Part shown: positions 1 through 6,982 of the stretch, piece by piece
Layout of the letters: the number at the start of each line of letters is the position of its first letter
Numbering within the stretch: the stretch's first letter is position 1
NCBI GenBank assembly: GCA_016204605.1
Contig: JACQKK010000189.1
Location: forward strand, 1 to 32,737
Reading direction: 5' to 3'
From: Candidatus Lambdaproteobacteria bacterium
GTDB lineage: Bacteria > SAR324 > JACQKK01
Length of the DNA stretch: 32,737 nucleotides
Notes under the pieces: generated by a model
Databases searched by the model: none
Told to the model about the DNA's origin: nothing
The model's input: the letters and a program-made list of their open reading frames with translations, nothing else
Program-made: the position numbers and the translations under genes

Positions 1-26
1 GTCGTTTGGAGTGGCCTCGGGCTGGC

Positions 27-90
27 ACCTCACCCCGCCCTTCGGGCACCCCTCTCCACGATGTGGAGAGGGGCCGGGGGAGAGGTTTTC
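27..90. repeat. REP-like palindromic element
   Basis: A perfect 11-bp inverted repeat, CCCCTCTCCAC at 49-59 and GTGGAGAGGGG at 63-73, is separated by only three bases. Weaker outer complementarity (CTCACCCCG before it, CGGGGGAGAG after it) extends the arms. Such CCCTCTCC/GGAGAGGG palindromes are common as dispersed intergenic repeats in high-GC proteobacteria. It sits just upstream of the maturase remnant, where the recognisable intron sequence begins, so it may mark the junction where the intron was truncated. There is no T-run on either side, so I do not call it a terminator. Confidence 0.6.
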
Positions 91-159
91 CAGGCCAATC
101 GCACCATCGATCCGGCTCGTGACGGCTCGTCGAACCGACTGACTTTGGACTTGCCCTGG

Positions 160-378
160 CGGGGCCATGATGGCTACTACGGCATCACCAGCAACAAGCG
201 GGGCCTCGCTCGCTTCCACCAGCAGGTCGAACGCACGTGGAAGAAGTGGCTGGGGCGGCGGTCGTGGCACGCCCCCAGGACCTGGCCGTGGTTCCGCGAG
301 TTCCTCGCGCGCCATCCGCTACCCCCCGTACGCATCGTCCACTCCGCGCTCGCCCCACGCCGCGAAGCTCTGGCCTGA
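160..378 (+). pseudogene. Group II intron maturase, C-terminal remnant
   Basis: The frame that stops at 376-378 reads RGHDGYYGITSNKRGLARF, then W-K-K-W-L-G-R-R-S, TWPWFREFLARHPLPPVRI and VHS. This matches the extreme C-terminus of chloroplast-like group II intron reverse transcriptase/maturases: the HYxYYGV...ALxxF..xVxRxWxxxLxRRS...LPxPRIxHP pattern. Only about 70 residues are recognisable. The RT palm, X domain and start codon are absent, and sequence before about 150 has no RT similarity, so this is a 5'-truncated remnant. Intron domain V follows directly at 380. No active product is expected. Confidence 0.75.
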
Positions 379-379
379 C

Positions 380-445
380 GAGCCGGATGCGGAAAACCCG
401 CACGTCCGGATCTGTGGGAGCCGCAGGAGAGCGATCCCCTGGGGC
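380..445 (+). ncRNA. Group II intron domains V and VI (remnant)
   Basis: Domain V runs from about 380 to 413. It starts GAGCCGGATGCGG and ends CCCGCACGTCCGGATCT, like the bacterial consensus GAGCCGUAUGCG...CGCACGUACGGUUC, with the invariant AGC near its 5' end. The upper stem has one apparent G-to-A change that unpairs the position next to the loop, and the basal stem has one C/A mismatch, both consistent with decay. Positions 420-445 fold as domain VI: GCC/GGC, CAGG/CCTG and GA/TC around a GCGA loop. The intron 3' end should lie within a few bases of 446-450. A further hairpin, CCACCG-N6-CGGTGG, lies at 513-530 in what would be the 3' exon. Confidence 0.75.
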
Positions 446-548
446 GACCCAGCGAAAGCGGCAACCACTGGGCCGGTTCGCCACTGATCCCCCCCTCACC
501 GCGTATTAAGGTCCACCGCCGGCACGGTGGCACGGCAGCAACGCGGCT

Positions 549-577
549 CAAGAAAATATATCCTGCACCGGGCAGGA
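549..577 (-). terminator. Rho-independent terminator
   Basis: On the minus strand, TCCTGC (577-572) and GCAGGA (566-561) form a 6-bp stem with a 5-nt loop. It is followed at once by TATATTTTCTT, the only clear U-rich tail in this GC-rich stretch. It lies about 11 nt past the stop codon at 588, so it would end the transcript of the 542-aa gene and the upstream peptidase genes. Confidence 0.65.
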
Positions 578-587
578 CGTGACCGCT

Positions 588-2216
588 TCATTGCCGCCGC
601 AGCAGCATTGGACTGCGGGGAGCCGAAATCTGTAGCCCTGTGTCAAATGCCGCAAATACTTGCTCGTACTCAAACAGGTGCTCCTTGCCGTCAGGAGTCC
701 GGTCCTTGAGGCTGAGTTCGGCCTTCTCCAGCAGGCAGGTGGAAGGGTCGATCCAGTAACGGGCTCTCGCTGGGAGCTCCTGCATTTCAGATTCAAAGGC
801 TTCCGATCGCATAAGAGCGGAAACATGGTCTGCGGCATATTCCAGGATGACGCACTGCCTTCCTGGGTATTCCCACAGGGATGCGGAGACCGGCTCGCCG
901 GTGAGCAACGGCTCAAGCCATTGACTCCCTCGCAGAATCCGATTCTGCCTTGCGTGTTGCCATCGGTTTGGCCATTGAAACCAAACGCCGGCATTCTGGT
1001 AAGTCACCGCTCCGATACTTACCCATAGGTCATGGTCATCGGATTGCTCTCCCGAAGCCGTTTGCAGGACATGATAGAGATCCGGCGCCTGGAATCGCAG
1101 TCGCCACTGCATGACGACGTTGCCCCGTTGGTTCATGCGTGCGGCGGTCGGTCCGCGCAGAATGACTCGGGAGCAGAACGCCGTGGCTTTCTGTAATTTC
1201 TCGGCGCAAGCGCGGGCTATGTCCGCAGCCTGGTCCAAGGGGAATCGCCGGCTTACTGGCGTTTGGGCCAGCCCGTTCAGCAGACCGTCGAGTTCGACCT
1301 CTGATCGCGCAACCAGCCACTTGTCCTGCATCCCCGCATGGTCGGGGTTCATTTGGAGATACTCCTTGAGCCATTTGGCCGCCGCACCGTAATCTTCACG
1401 TCGGAATCGGGCTTCCACTGCGATCTCCAGAAGTGACAGTCTCGCCCGGCCCTTCCGGTGCGGGATTTCTCGTTCGCAGGTGTCAAGCACGATAGGATGG
1501 CGGAGTGCGTACCCGGCCAGAGACCATTTGGCGGTAGCCTTGATTGCGATCCGGCCCATTTCCTCGGCGGTAAGACCAAACGGAAACGCTCTGCGAATCT
1601 CGGCAAAGCGATCTCGTAGCACGAAGTCCAGCCCCTGGGTCATGGAAATGCAGTCCAGATCGTCAGCGGTGACGATGTGTTTCCGTTCCAGATCGCACCT
1701 GATCCCTGCAACCAATATGAGCTTGCTGCGCGTCAGCTCGCGCCGCCACCCGGCTGCGAGAAGGCGTGCCAGCCACGAAGGTGGGGACTGCAGCCAGCAT
1801 TGAAGTTTGTCCCGTACCGTGTCGGACCATTCCAGAATGTCGATCAGCCGGCTGATGGGCGCGGGGGATCCCGTCAGCGAAAATTCAGCCCACAGCAGAT
1901 CGTTGTCCGTCGATGTCCTGACGATGCGGTCCAGCGCGTTGACTGGCCCCGAGGGGTTGATGGCAAGATAGTCGAGGATTTCCCGGATGAAACGCCGACC
2001 TGCCGGAGGACTGTCCCGGAGGACCGCCTCATACTCCGGGATCAACACCGGGTGTTCCGACGCGAGTCTTGCGAAAAAGTAGGCCGCCGGCACGCGCGAC
2101 GCGGGATCTTCCACCATTGGAGAGTTTGCATACCGCGCGACCGCTTCCGCGGCCCTCTCCGGAGCGGGCGATCGATAATAGCTGCTGATGAATTCGAGCA
2201 ATTCAGTCTCGTCCAT
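588..2216 (-). CDS. Unknown 542-aa protein, helical repeats plus LolA-like C-terminus
   Basis: I do not recognise this gene. The start at 2216 is chosen because GGGGAGGAAGAC precedes the ATG; an upstream ATG at 2300 lacks such a site. There is no signal peptide or membrane segment. Roughly residues 1-330 are leucine/arginine-rich amphipathic helices resembling HEAT- or TPR-like repeats (for example a YGAAAKWLKEYLQMNPDHAG stretch typical of TPR). The last 150 or so residues turn beta-rich: RLRFQAPDLYHVLQ, DLWVSIGAVTYQNAGVWFQ, RYWIDPSTCLLEKAEL. This alternation of strands around R-FQAP-D and YWID resembles LolA/LppX-like lipid-binding domains, though that is inference by eye. It follows the interrupted M20 peptidase by 90 bp and is closed by a terminator, so it is probably the last gene of the sigma-54 transcript starting near 4365. 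Confidence 0.7.
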   Translation of the reverse strand: MDETELLEFISSYYRSPAPERAAEAVARYANSPMVEDPASRVPAAYFFARLASEHPVLIPEYEAVLRDSPPAGRRFIREILDYLAINPSGPVNALDRIVRTSTDNDLLWAEFSLTGSPAPISRLIDILEWSDTVRDKLQCWLQSPPSWLARLLAAGWRRELTRSKLILVAGIRCDLERKHIVTADDLDCISMTQGLDFVLRDRFAEIRRAFPFGLTAEEMGRIAIKATAKWSLAGYALRHPIVLDTCEREIPHRKGRARLSLLEIAVEARFRREDYGAAAKWLKEYLQMNPDHAGMQDKWLVARSEVELDGLLNGLAQTPVSRRFPLDQAADIARACAEKLQKATAFCSRVILRGPTAARMNQRGNVVMQWRLRFQAPDLYHVLQTASGEQSDDHDLWVSIGAVTYQNAGVWFQWPNRWQHARQNRILRGSQWLEPLLTGEPVSASLWEYPGRQCVILEYAADHVSALMRSEAFESEMQELPARARYWIDPSTCLLEKAELSLKDRTPDGKEHLFEYEQVFAAFDTGLQISAPRSPMLLRRQ

Positions 2217-2306
2217 GTCTTCCTCCCCTCGCATCCGGTGTGAATGGGCGACGGCGGCAATCGATTGTGGTCGAATCCACCGCTCCTTCATCGAAGACAC
2301 CTGTCC

Positions 2307-3821
2307 CTAGGGGCGAGCCGAGTTGCGCAGCAACTGGATGTAGAACCGGATGACCTCCGTGTAGTTGGCGCTGGAGACCCGCTCGTCGGTGCCATGAATC
2401 CGGCCGAGGTCTGCCTTGGCAAGCCGCACGGGCAGGAAGCGGTAGCTGTTGTCGGAAATGGCGGCGTAGTTGCGGCTGTCCGTCCGCCCTATGACCAGGC
2501 TGGGCGCGACGACCACATCGGGAAACACCTCCTGCACGGTTCGGCGCAGACTTGCGTAGCTGGGCGAACCAATGTTCGAAATCGGCGAGGGCTCGGACGG
2601 ATCGCTCCCGGTCATGCGAACGACCACCTCATCGTCTGCAACGGCCCTACGCACGTGACGGATCACGCTTTCGACGGAATCGCCAGGGAGGATCCGCACG
2701 TCCACGACCGCCAGGGCCGAGCATGGCACTTGGTTGTCCTTGATGCCGCCCCGGATCATGGTCGGCGCGATTGTGGTCCGGATGAGGGCGTTGGTGGCCG
2801 GCGCCCTCTCGAGCCGCGACAGCAGCATGGGCATCAGCAGCCAGCGGTTGGCGATCGCCAGGCGCGAGGCGAATGGCAGCCGGTGGGCCAAGGCAGCGAA
2901 CATCGCCGCAACGGGGCCTGTCAGTGCCCTTGGCATGGGGCTCTCTTCCAGCCGAAACAGCGCCCGCCCGAGTTTTCCCACCGCGGAATGGGGCGGAGGC
3001 GTGGAGGAATGGCCGCAGGCGCCGCTGGCCGTAAGCTCTAGTGTGACCTTGCCCTTCTCTGCCAAGCCGATCAGAGCGACCGGCGCGGCGATGCCCGGCA
3101 GGATTCCTTCGGCGATCACTAGACCTTCGTCCAGCGTGAATTCCAACCGCACACCCCGCGCCCCCAGTTTTGCAGCGATGAACGCGGCGCCCATCGCGCC
3201 GCCTACTTCCTCGTCGTGGCCGAAAGCCAGGTATACCGTGCGATCCGGGCGGAAGCCCTCCGCCAGGAGATATTCCACCGCCTCCATGATGCCTAGCGCC
3301 TAGACCTTCATGTCCAACGTGCCTCGCCCCCAGATGTAACCATCGGCAATGACGCCGGCGAAGGGCGGATGCGTCCAGTGTCGCTCTGTACCCGGCTCGA
3401 CCGGCACCACGTCGAGGTGCGCCGCCAGGAGCATTGGCTTCAGGTGCGGGTTGCTCCCCTGCCAGGTATAGAGCAAGCTCAACCCATTGATGAGCTCACG
3501 CTTGAGCGTTGCGTGCACCAGAGGAAAGCTGCCCGCCAACATCCGATGCAGGTTGAGAAGCGCCCGCTCTTCTACTGGCATGCCGGCCCCGTGAGAAACG
3601 GTTCGGATGCGGACGGCTTCGGCCAGCCGGAGTTGGGATTGCCGGAGCGAGGCCGGATCGGGTTCGGATGGGATGTCGACCGTGTCCCTTGGCTGGACGA
3701 GCGGACCCCCAATCCAGACTGTTTTGACCACCAGTACAATCACGAACGCCGCAGCGACCATCAGCAACAACGCAATTCCTCGAATGATCCAGACCAACGC
3801 TGGACCCATAGTCGTAGCCAT
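2307..3821 (-). pseudogene. M20 family metallopeptidase, interrupted by in-frame amber codon
   Basis: A zinc carboxypeptidase/aminoacylase of the M20 (CPS1/PM20D1-like) family. The start at 3821 has GAGG seven bases upstream. An N-terminal membrane anchor spans about residues 8-33. The metal-binding and catalytic signatures are all present: H135-x-D137 in [11 protein letters not shown]170 in GRGTLDMKV, the HDEEVGG pair of glutamates, and a late IHGTDE histidine. Codon 174 (3302-3300) is TAG, exactly between GRGTLDMKV and ALGIMEAVEYLL, a stretch that is continuous in intact homologues. Both halves are in one frame with no indel, so a single point mutation (perhaps TCG to TAG) explains it. The downstream half has an internal ATG at 3287 but no good ribosome site. 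The gene is either inactivated or read by a suppressor. The small membrane gene at 3965-4213 lies upstream on the same strand. Confidence 0.8.
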
Positions 3822-3964
3822 TATCGGCCTCTTTTTCGCTATGTTGACTCTCATTCTGGAACGCTTTGCGTCCAGATGATCCTCGGCACAAAGTTGCCAT
3901 GTGAGACTAAGGGATGTTCTGATAACGTATCGTGGAATTCGTCCGCGATTCACGCGATCCGTTG

Positions 3965-4213
3965 TCAGCCAATGTACAGGCAATCCAGCACTGCCGCCGC
4001 GACGTCCAGCATCCCGTCATTGCCGCTCTCATGTCCTGTGGCGACATCATGGTGGTCGGCATGCCAAAGCATCAGCCGCTGTTCAGGATCGTGGCCAGAG
4101 TATGCATCCAATCGCTTCCCAGGATATTTCAGATCCCTGTAAATCATTCGAATCCCGGCGCAGGTTTCACACACAACAAGCACCATGATCAGTATAGAAA
4201 GGATCGCACTCAT
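3965..4213 (-). CDS. Small membrane protein, 82 aa, unknown
   Basis: A short open frame supported by a perfect GGAGGT ribosome-binding site seven bases before the ATG at 4213. A longer ATG start at 4228 would place that site inside the gene, so it is rejected. Residues 2-18 ([17 protein letters not shown]) form one hydrophobic segment with a C-x2-C pair at its end. A basic/polar tail follows with several histidines ([17 protein letters not shown]). It is the first gene downstream of the sigma-54 promoter at 4376-4391 and precedes the M20 peptidase by 143 bp. I cannot assign a function. The histidine cluster hints at metal binding, but that is speculation. Confidence 0.6.
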   Translation of the reverse strand: MSAILSILIMVLVVCETCAGIRMIYRDLKYPGKRLDAYSGHDPEQRLMLWHADHHDVATGHESGNDGMLDVAAAVLDCLYIG

Positions 4214-4375
4214 CGACTTTACCTCCACAACGAGAGTCTGCCCGAACCAGGCCCGGCATCATCCGGAGCACCGGGCTGCCTGCCGCCTTGCTCCCTCGGC
4301 GTCATCCCGACAGCAGCGACTGCCGTGGCGGAACACGCCCGCTCCGCCGAAGTGGCCGCTATCGACAGATGCATA

Positions 4376-4391
4376 GGCAAGCGCAGTGCCA
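4376..4391 (-). promoter_or_regulatory. Sigma-54 -24/-12 promoter
   Basis: Read on the minus strand, 4391-4376 is TGGCACTGCGCTTGCC. It matches the RpoN consensus TGGCAC-N5-TTGCW, with the invariant GG and GC exactly 10 bp apart. Transcription should start near 4365 and run into the 82-aa gene (4213), leaving a leader of about 150 nt. The divergent activator gene and the tandem palindromes 87-123 bp upstream complete a classical sigma-54 control region. Confidence 0.7.
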
Positions 4392-4477
4392 GGAATCCAC
4401 GGATCGTCTATTCGCTGTTATTTCAGCGTCGTGGAAATCCCGGACGCCGGGGATACGAGCCGCAGTGGCAGATCGCG

Positions 4478-4514
4478 TGACATTCCTTGTCACTGCCTGT
4501 ACATTCCGTGTACA
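4478..4514. promoter_or_regulatory. Tandem activator-binding palindromes (enhancer/operator)
   Basis: Two inverted repeats share the core ACATTCCNTGT. The first is TGACATTCCTTGTCA at 4478-4492; the second is TGTACATTCCGTGTACA at 4498-4514. Their centres (4485 and 4506) are 21 bp apart, two helical turns, so two dimers would sit on one DNA face. They lie 87-123 bp upstream of the minus-strand sigma-54 promoter, the usual enhancer distance. They end 18 bp before the start of the plus-strand activator at 4533, so they could also serve for autoregulation. Binding by that activator is inference. Confidence 0.7.
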
Positions 4515-4532
4515 TCCCAGCCGAGGCGAGCG

Positions 4533-6077
4533 ATGGCATTCCTGAATCCGCGCGATCGCGAATTCATGACGTCCCTGTCCAGATTCTCCTACTGCAATCC
4601 TTTCCTGCTGGAGCGCGTCGAACACCAGCGTGAGTTGCTGGGCCGTGATTTCCGCGAGCCGGAGCGGCATTGGACGGTGGACGGTCCGCATCGTGACCCT
4701 ACGCGGGCCAATCGCCGGAAGATTACGGAACGGGTGGAATCCCTACTTCCTAAATTGCGGGAGCGGCTGACAAAGGGGGTCGTACCCACCGACAGTGAGG
4801 CGCTCCTATACCAGGACGCAGTCTTCTTCCTGCTGTATTACCGGTTCGATGACCGACTCACGGCGGCTGTTGTGAAAGCTGTGGACGGCCAGGAGGGGAA
4901 CACCCGCTTCGAGTACTATTCCGAATTCCAGCGCGAATGGGACCGTTTTCTTTTGGTGCGGGGGGCGAGGTCACTGACGGAACATCAACCGGCCCATCTG
5001 TTTGCGTGCTTCTTCCAAATATGCCGAGCGTTCCGCCACGTTTTCTATTACATCGTGGGGAGCTCGGAACCGGCAGCCCGGCTGCGCGCATCGGTGTGGG
5101 AGTCGATCTTCACGCACGACATGCGACGATATCGCGATGTGCTGTATCGTCGCATGGGGGACATGACCACCCTCGTCACAGGCCCGACCGGTACCGGAAA
5201 AGAGCTTGTCGCCCGGGCGATTGGTCTTTCCCGGTTCATCGCATTTGACACAAAGACAATGACGTTCTCCGACGATTTCGCCGGAACATTCCATGCGCTA
5301 AACCTCTCGGCGTTGCCTTCGACACTGGTCGAGTCCGAACTGTTCGGCCACCGACGCGGGGCATTCACCGGGGCGTTGCAAGATCGGCAAGGATGGTTGG
5401 AAATATGCGGCGCGGGGGGAACGGTGTTCCTGGATGAAATCGGCGACCTCGATCCGTCGGTACAGGTCAAACTCCTGCGCGTCTTGCAGACCAGGACCTT
5501 CCAGCGGTTGGGCGAAACCAAGGAACGCCGCTTTGAGGGAAAAATCATCGCCGCAACCAACCGGGATGTCGGCCGTGCCATGCGGGGTGGGCAATTGCGG
5601 GAAGACTTCTACTACCGGCTGTGCTCCGACGTCGTCAACACGCCTTCCCTCGCTGAGCGGTTGCGAGAATCCCCTGACGAATTGCGGGAATTGCTGACAT
5701 ACATCCTGCGGCGTACGGTCGGTGACGGCGCGGAAGACTTGGTTGCTAATGTGGAGTCGTGGATCGTCAACCGTTTGGGCCCAGGGTATGATTGGCCGGG
5801 TAACATTCGGGAACTGGAACAGTGTGTACGCAGCGTATTAATACATCGTGAGTACCGTCCGCCGCGGGCGCCAGCGCTCCCGGCGCTGGAGGAATTCCGC
5901 AATGGCATTCACGATGGCACGCTCACTGCCGACGAGCTGATGCGAAGATATTGCACCCTTATGTATTTTCGCACAGGCAGCTACGAGGAGGCTGCCCGCC
6001 GGCTTGGAATGGACCGCCGTACCGTCAAGAGCCGAATCGATAAGCACCTGTTGGACGAGTTACGCCTGGCTCAATGA
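4533..6077 (+). CDS. Sigma-54-dependent transcriptional activator (bEBP)
   Basis: An enhancer-binding AAA+ activator of 514 aa. The start at 4533 is preceded by GAGG six bases upstream; the upstream frame extension (from 4386) would cover the palindromes and is rejected. Residues 1-205 form a helical N-terminal sensor domain with no receiver, GAF or PAS signature I recognise. The AAA+ domain has Walker A GPTGTGKE (217-224), the sigma-54 contact loop GAFTGA (276-281), Walker B GTVFLDEIG (D301/E302), and WPGNIRELEQ (421-430). The C-terminus carries a Fis-like helix-turn-helix (EEAARRLGMDRRTVKSRID, about 485-503). All core residues for ATP hydrolysis and sigma-54 remodelling are intact. It faces away from the 82-aa/M20/542-aa genes and is their probable activator through the palindromes at 4478-4514. 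The inducing signal is not visible. Confidence 0.92.
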   Translation: MAFLNPRDREFMTSLSRFSYCNPFLLERVEHQRELLGRDFREPERHWTVDGPHRDPTRANRRKITERVESLLPKLRERLTKGVVPTDSEALLYQDAVFFLLYYRFDDRLTAAVVKAVDGQEGNTRFEYYSEFQREWDRFLLVRGARSLTEHQPAHLFACFFQICRAFRHVFYYIVGSSEPAARLRASVWESIFTHDMRRYRDVLYRRMGDMTTLVTGPTGTGKELVARAIGLSRFIAFDTKTMTFSDDFAGTFHALNLSALPSTLVESELFGHRRGAFTGALQDRQGWLEICGAGGTVFLDEIGDLDPSVQVKLLRVLQTRTFQRLGETKERRFEGKIIAATNRDVGRAMRGGQLREDFYYRLCSDVVNTPSLAERLRESPDELRELLTYILRRTVGDGAEDLVANVESWIVNRLGPGYDWPGNIRELEQCVRSVLIHREYRPPRAPALPALEEFRNGIHDGTLTADELMRRYCTLMYFRTGSYEEAARRLGMDRRTVKSRIDKHLLDELRLAQ

Positions 6078-6392
6078 CACACTCATGCGAGGAAATCGGT
6101 TTGCCTGCCCAAACGGAACGGCCGCCTGTCGGTCAACCCTTCCGTACGGAGCGGGTCGCTACAGACGGTGGGGTTTCGCGCCTGTGGGGAATCGATGCAT
6201 TGACAGGCTGGGTTCGCCGCACGAGAAATCGCGTGTGGTTGGGCGAAGTTCGCACGAGGCACCCTCGTTGCGCACGTTGCCAATTCAGCACAATCGTTGA
6301 GACTCTAGCCCTCTGATTCTCGATGTAGAGATCAAATCCCGCAGCGCGACGGGAATCGAAGGAAAATTCCTGGCAGCGCCGAATATGCGCCC
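6078..6392. other. Intergenic stretch, no gene seen
   Basis: Short frames on both strands lack ribosome sites and recognisable motifs. From about 6330 the sequence begins to resemble the region near 20440 (for example AGCGCGACGGGAATCGAA against AGCGCGGCGTCGGTTCGAA), so the direct repeat annotated from 6393 may have a weaker left extension here. I see no convincing terminator after the activator gene. Confidence 0.5.
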
Positions 6393-6770
6393 CCGCACCC
6401 GCGTTAAATGCATCGCGATTCGCGGTTTTCCAGTAATTCCCCGGTCCCCCTGAACGGCGCTGGAAGCCCGCCTGGTGCGCGATTCGGCGCGATGGGCGGG
6501 CGACATGCCGAGGTACGGATTTCGCCTGCTTGTGTCACGAATTCGGCCGTTTCCCGCGGCTTGGTGCGAGGGATGGGTGCGGCGAGCGTGCTGATTGGCT
6601 ATCGGCGGGCGAGCCGCGCCGTCCCGCGCACAGGGCGCGGCGACCGGGCCGGAAAATCGCGGGATATCGCCGTTTTACCACCGTCCGTCCTCCTCCGTGC
6701 GGTGGTCCTTCTTCCGGCAATCTGGAGACTTGCCTGTTCAAGTAGCGCGAACCTGAGTGCAAGTAAAGCC
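6393..6770 (+). repeat. Direct repeat copy A (about 380 bp)
   Basis: This stretch aligns with 20498-20877 in the same orientation. It opens with CCGCACCCGCGTTaAATGC and GCGATTCGCGGTTTTCC, continues with AACGGCGCTGGAAGCCC, and ends with the GCGAACC..AAGTAAAGCCC region. The core 6563-6745 against 20668-20850 has no indels, and I count 17 differences in 183 bases. Both copies hold an open plus-strand frame of equal length ending at the same TAG. However, only 7 of the 17 changes fall at third codon positions, so I do not call a protein. It lies directly downstream of the first radical SAM gene, on its 3' side. A possible RNA hairpin within it is listed separately. Confidence 0.8.
6617..6642 (+). 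other. Conserved hairpin in repeat A
   Basis: C-GCCGT-CCC, loop GCGCACA, GGG-c-GCGGC-G: a 9-bp stem with one bulged base. The equivalent in repeat B (20722-20747) is C-GTCGC-CCC, the same loop, GGG-t-GCGAC-G. One pair changes from C-G to T-A with both sides substituted, and another goes from T/G wobble to C-G. The wobble pair is compatible only if RNA is read from the plus strand. This suggests a selected RNA structure rather than random repeat decay. Confidence 0.5.
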
Positions 6771-6982
6771 CCTCAATGCTAAGGGCTGGGGTAGGTCGGG
6801 GGATTGGCGCCCGCCTGCGCGAGGGATATTGCTCCCGGGCGGTGGGCGCGGTGTCGGGAGCCAACGGCACTGGACGGCCAGGTGCGATGGCGTACTCGCC
6901 TCCGGCCCTGATGCCACCACTTCCGTGATCCGATTATCGTCGCCAGCATTGAGACGAGATCGCCCAGTAGGGCTTCAGGTGC

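Noticed and set aside
3850..3905. Possible second sigma-54 promoter on the minus strand upstream of the M20 gene (TGGCAACTTTGTGCC).
   Set aside because: The GG and GC are 9 bp apart, not the required 10, and there is no enhancer nearby; the element at 4376-4391 fits far better.
6408..6782. A 124-aa plus-strand frame in repeat A as a gene.
   Set aside because: No ribosome site, not preserved as such in repeat B, and composition typical of chance frames.
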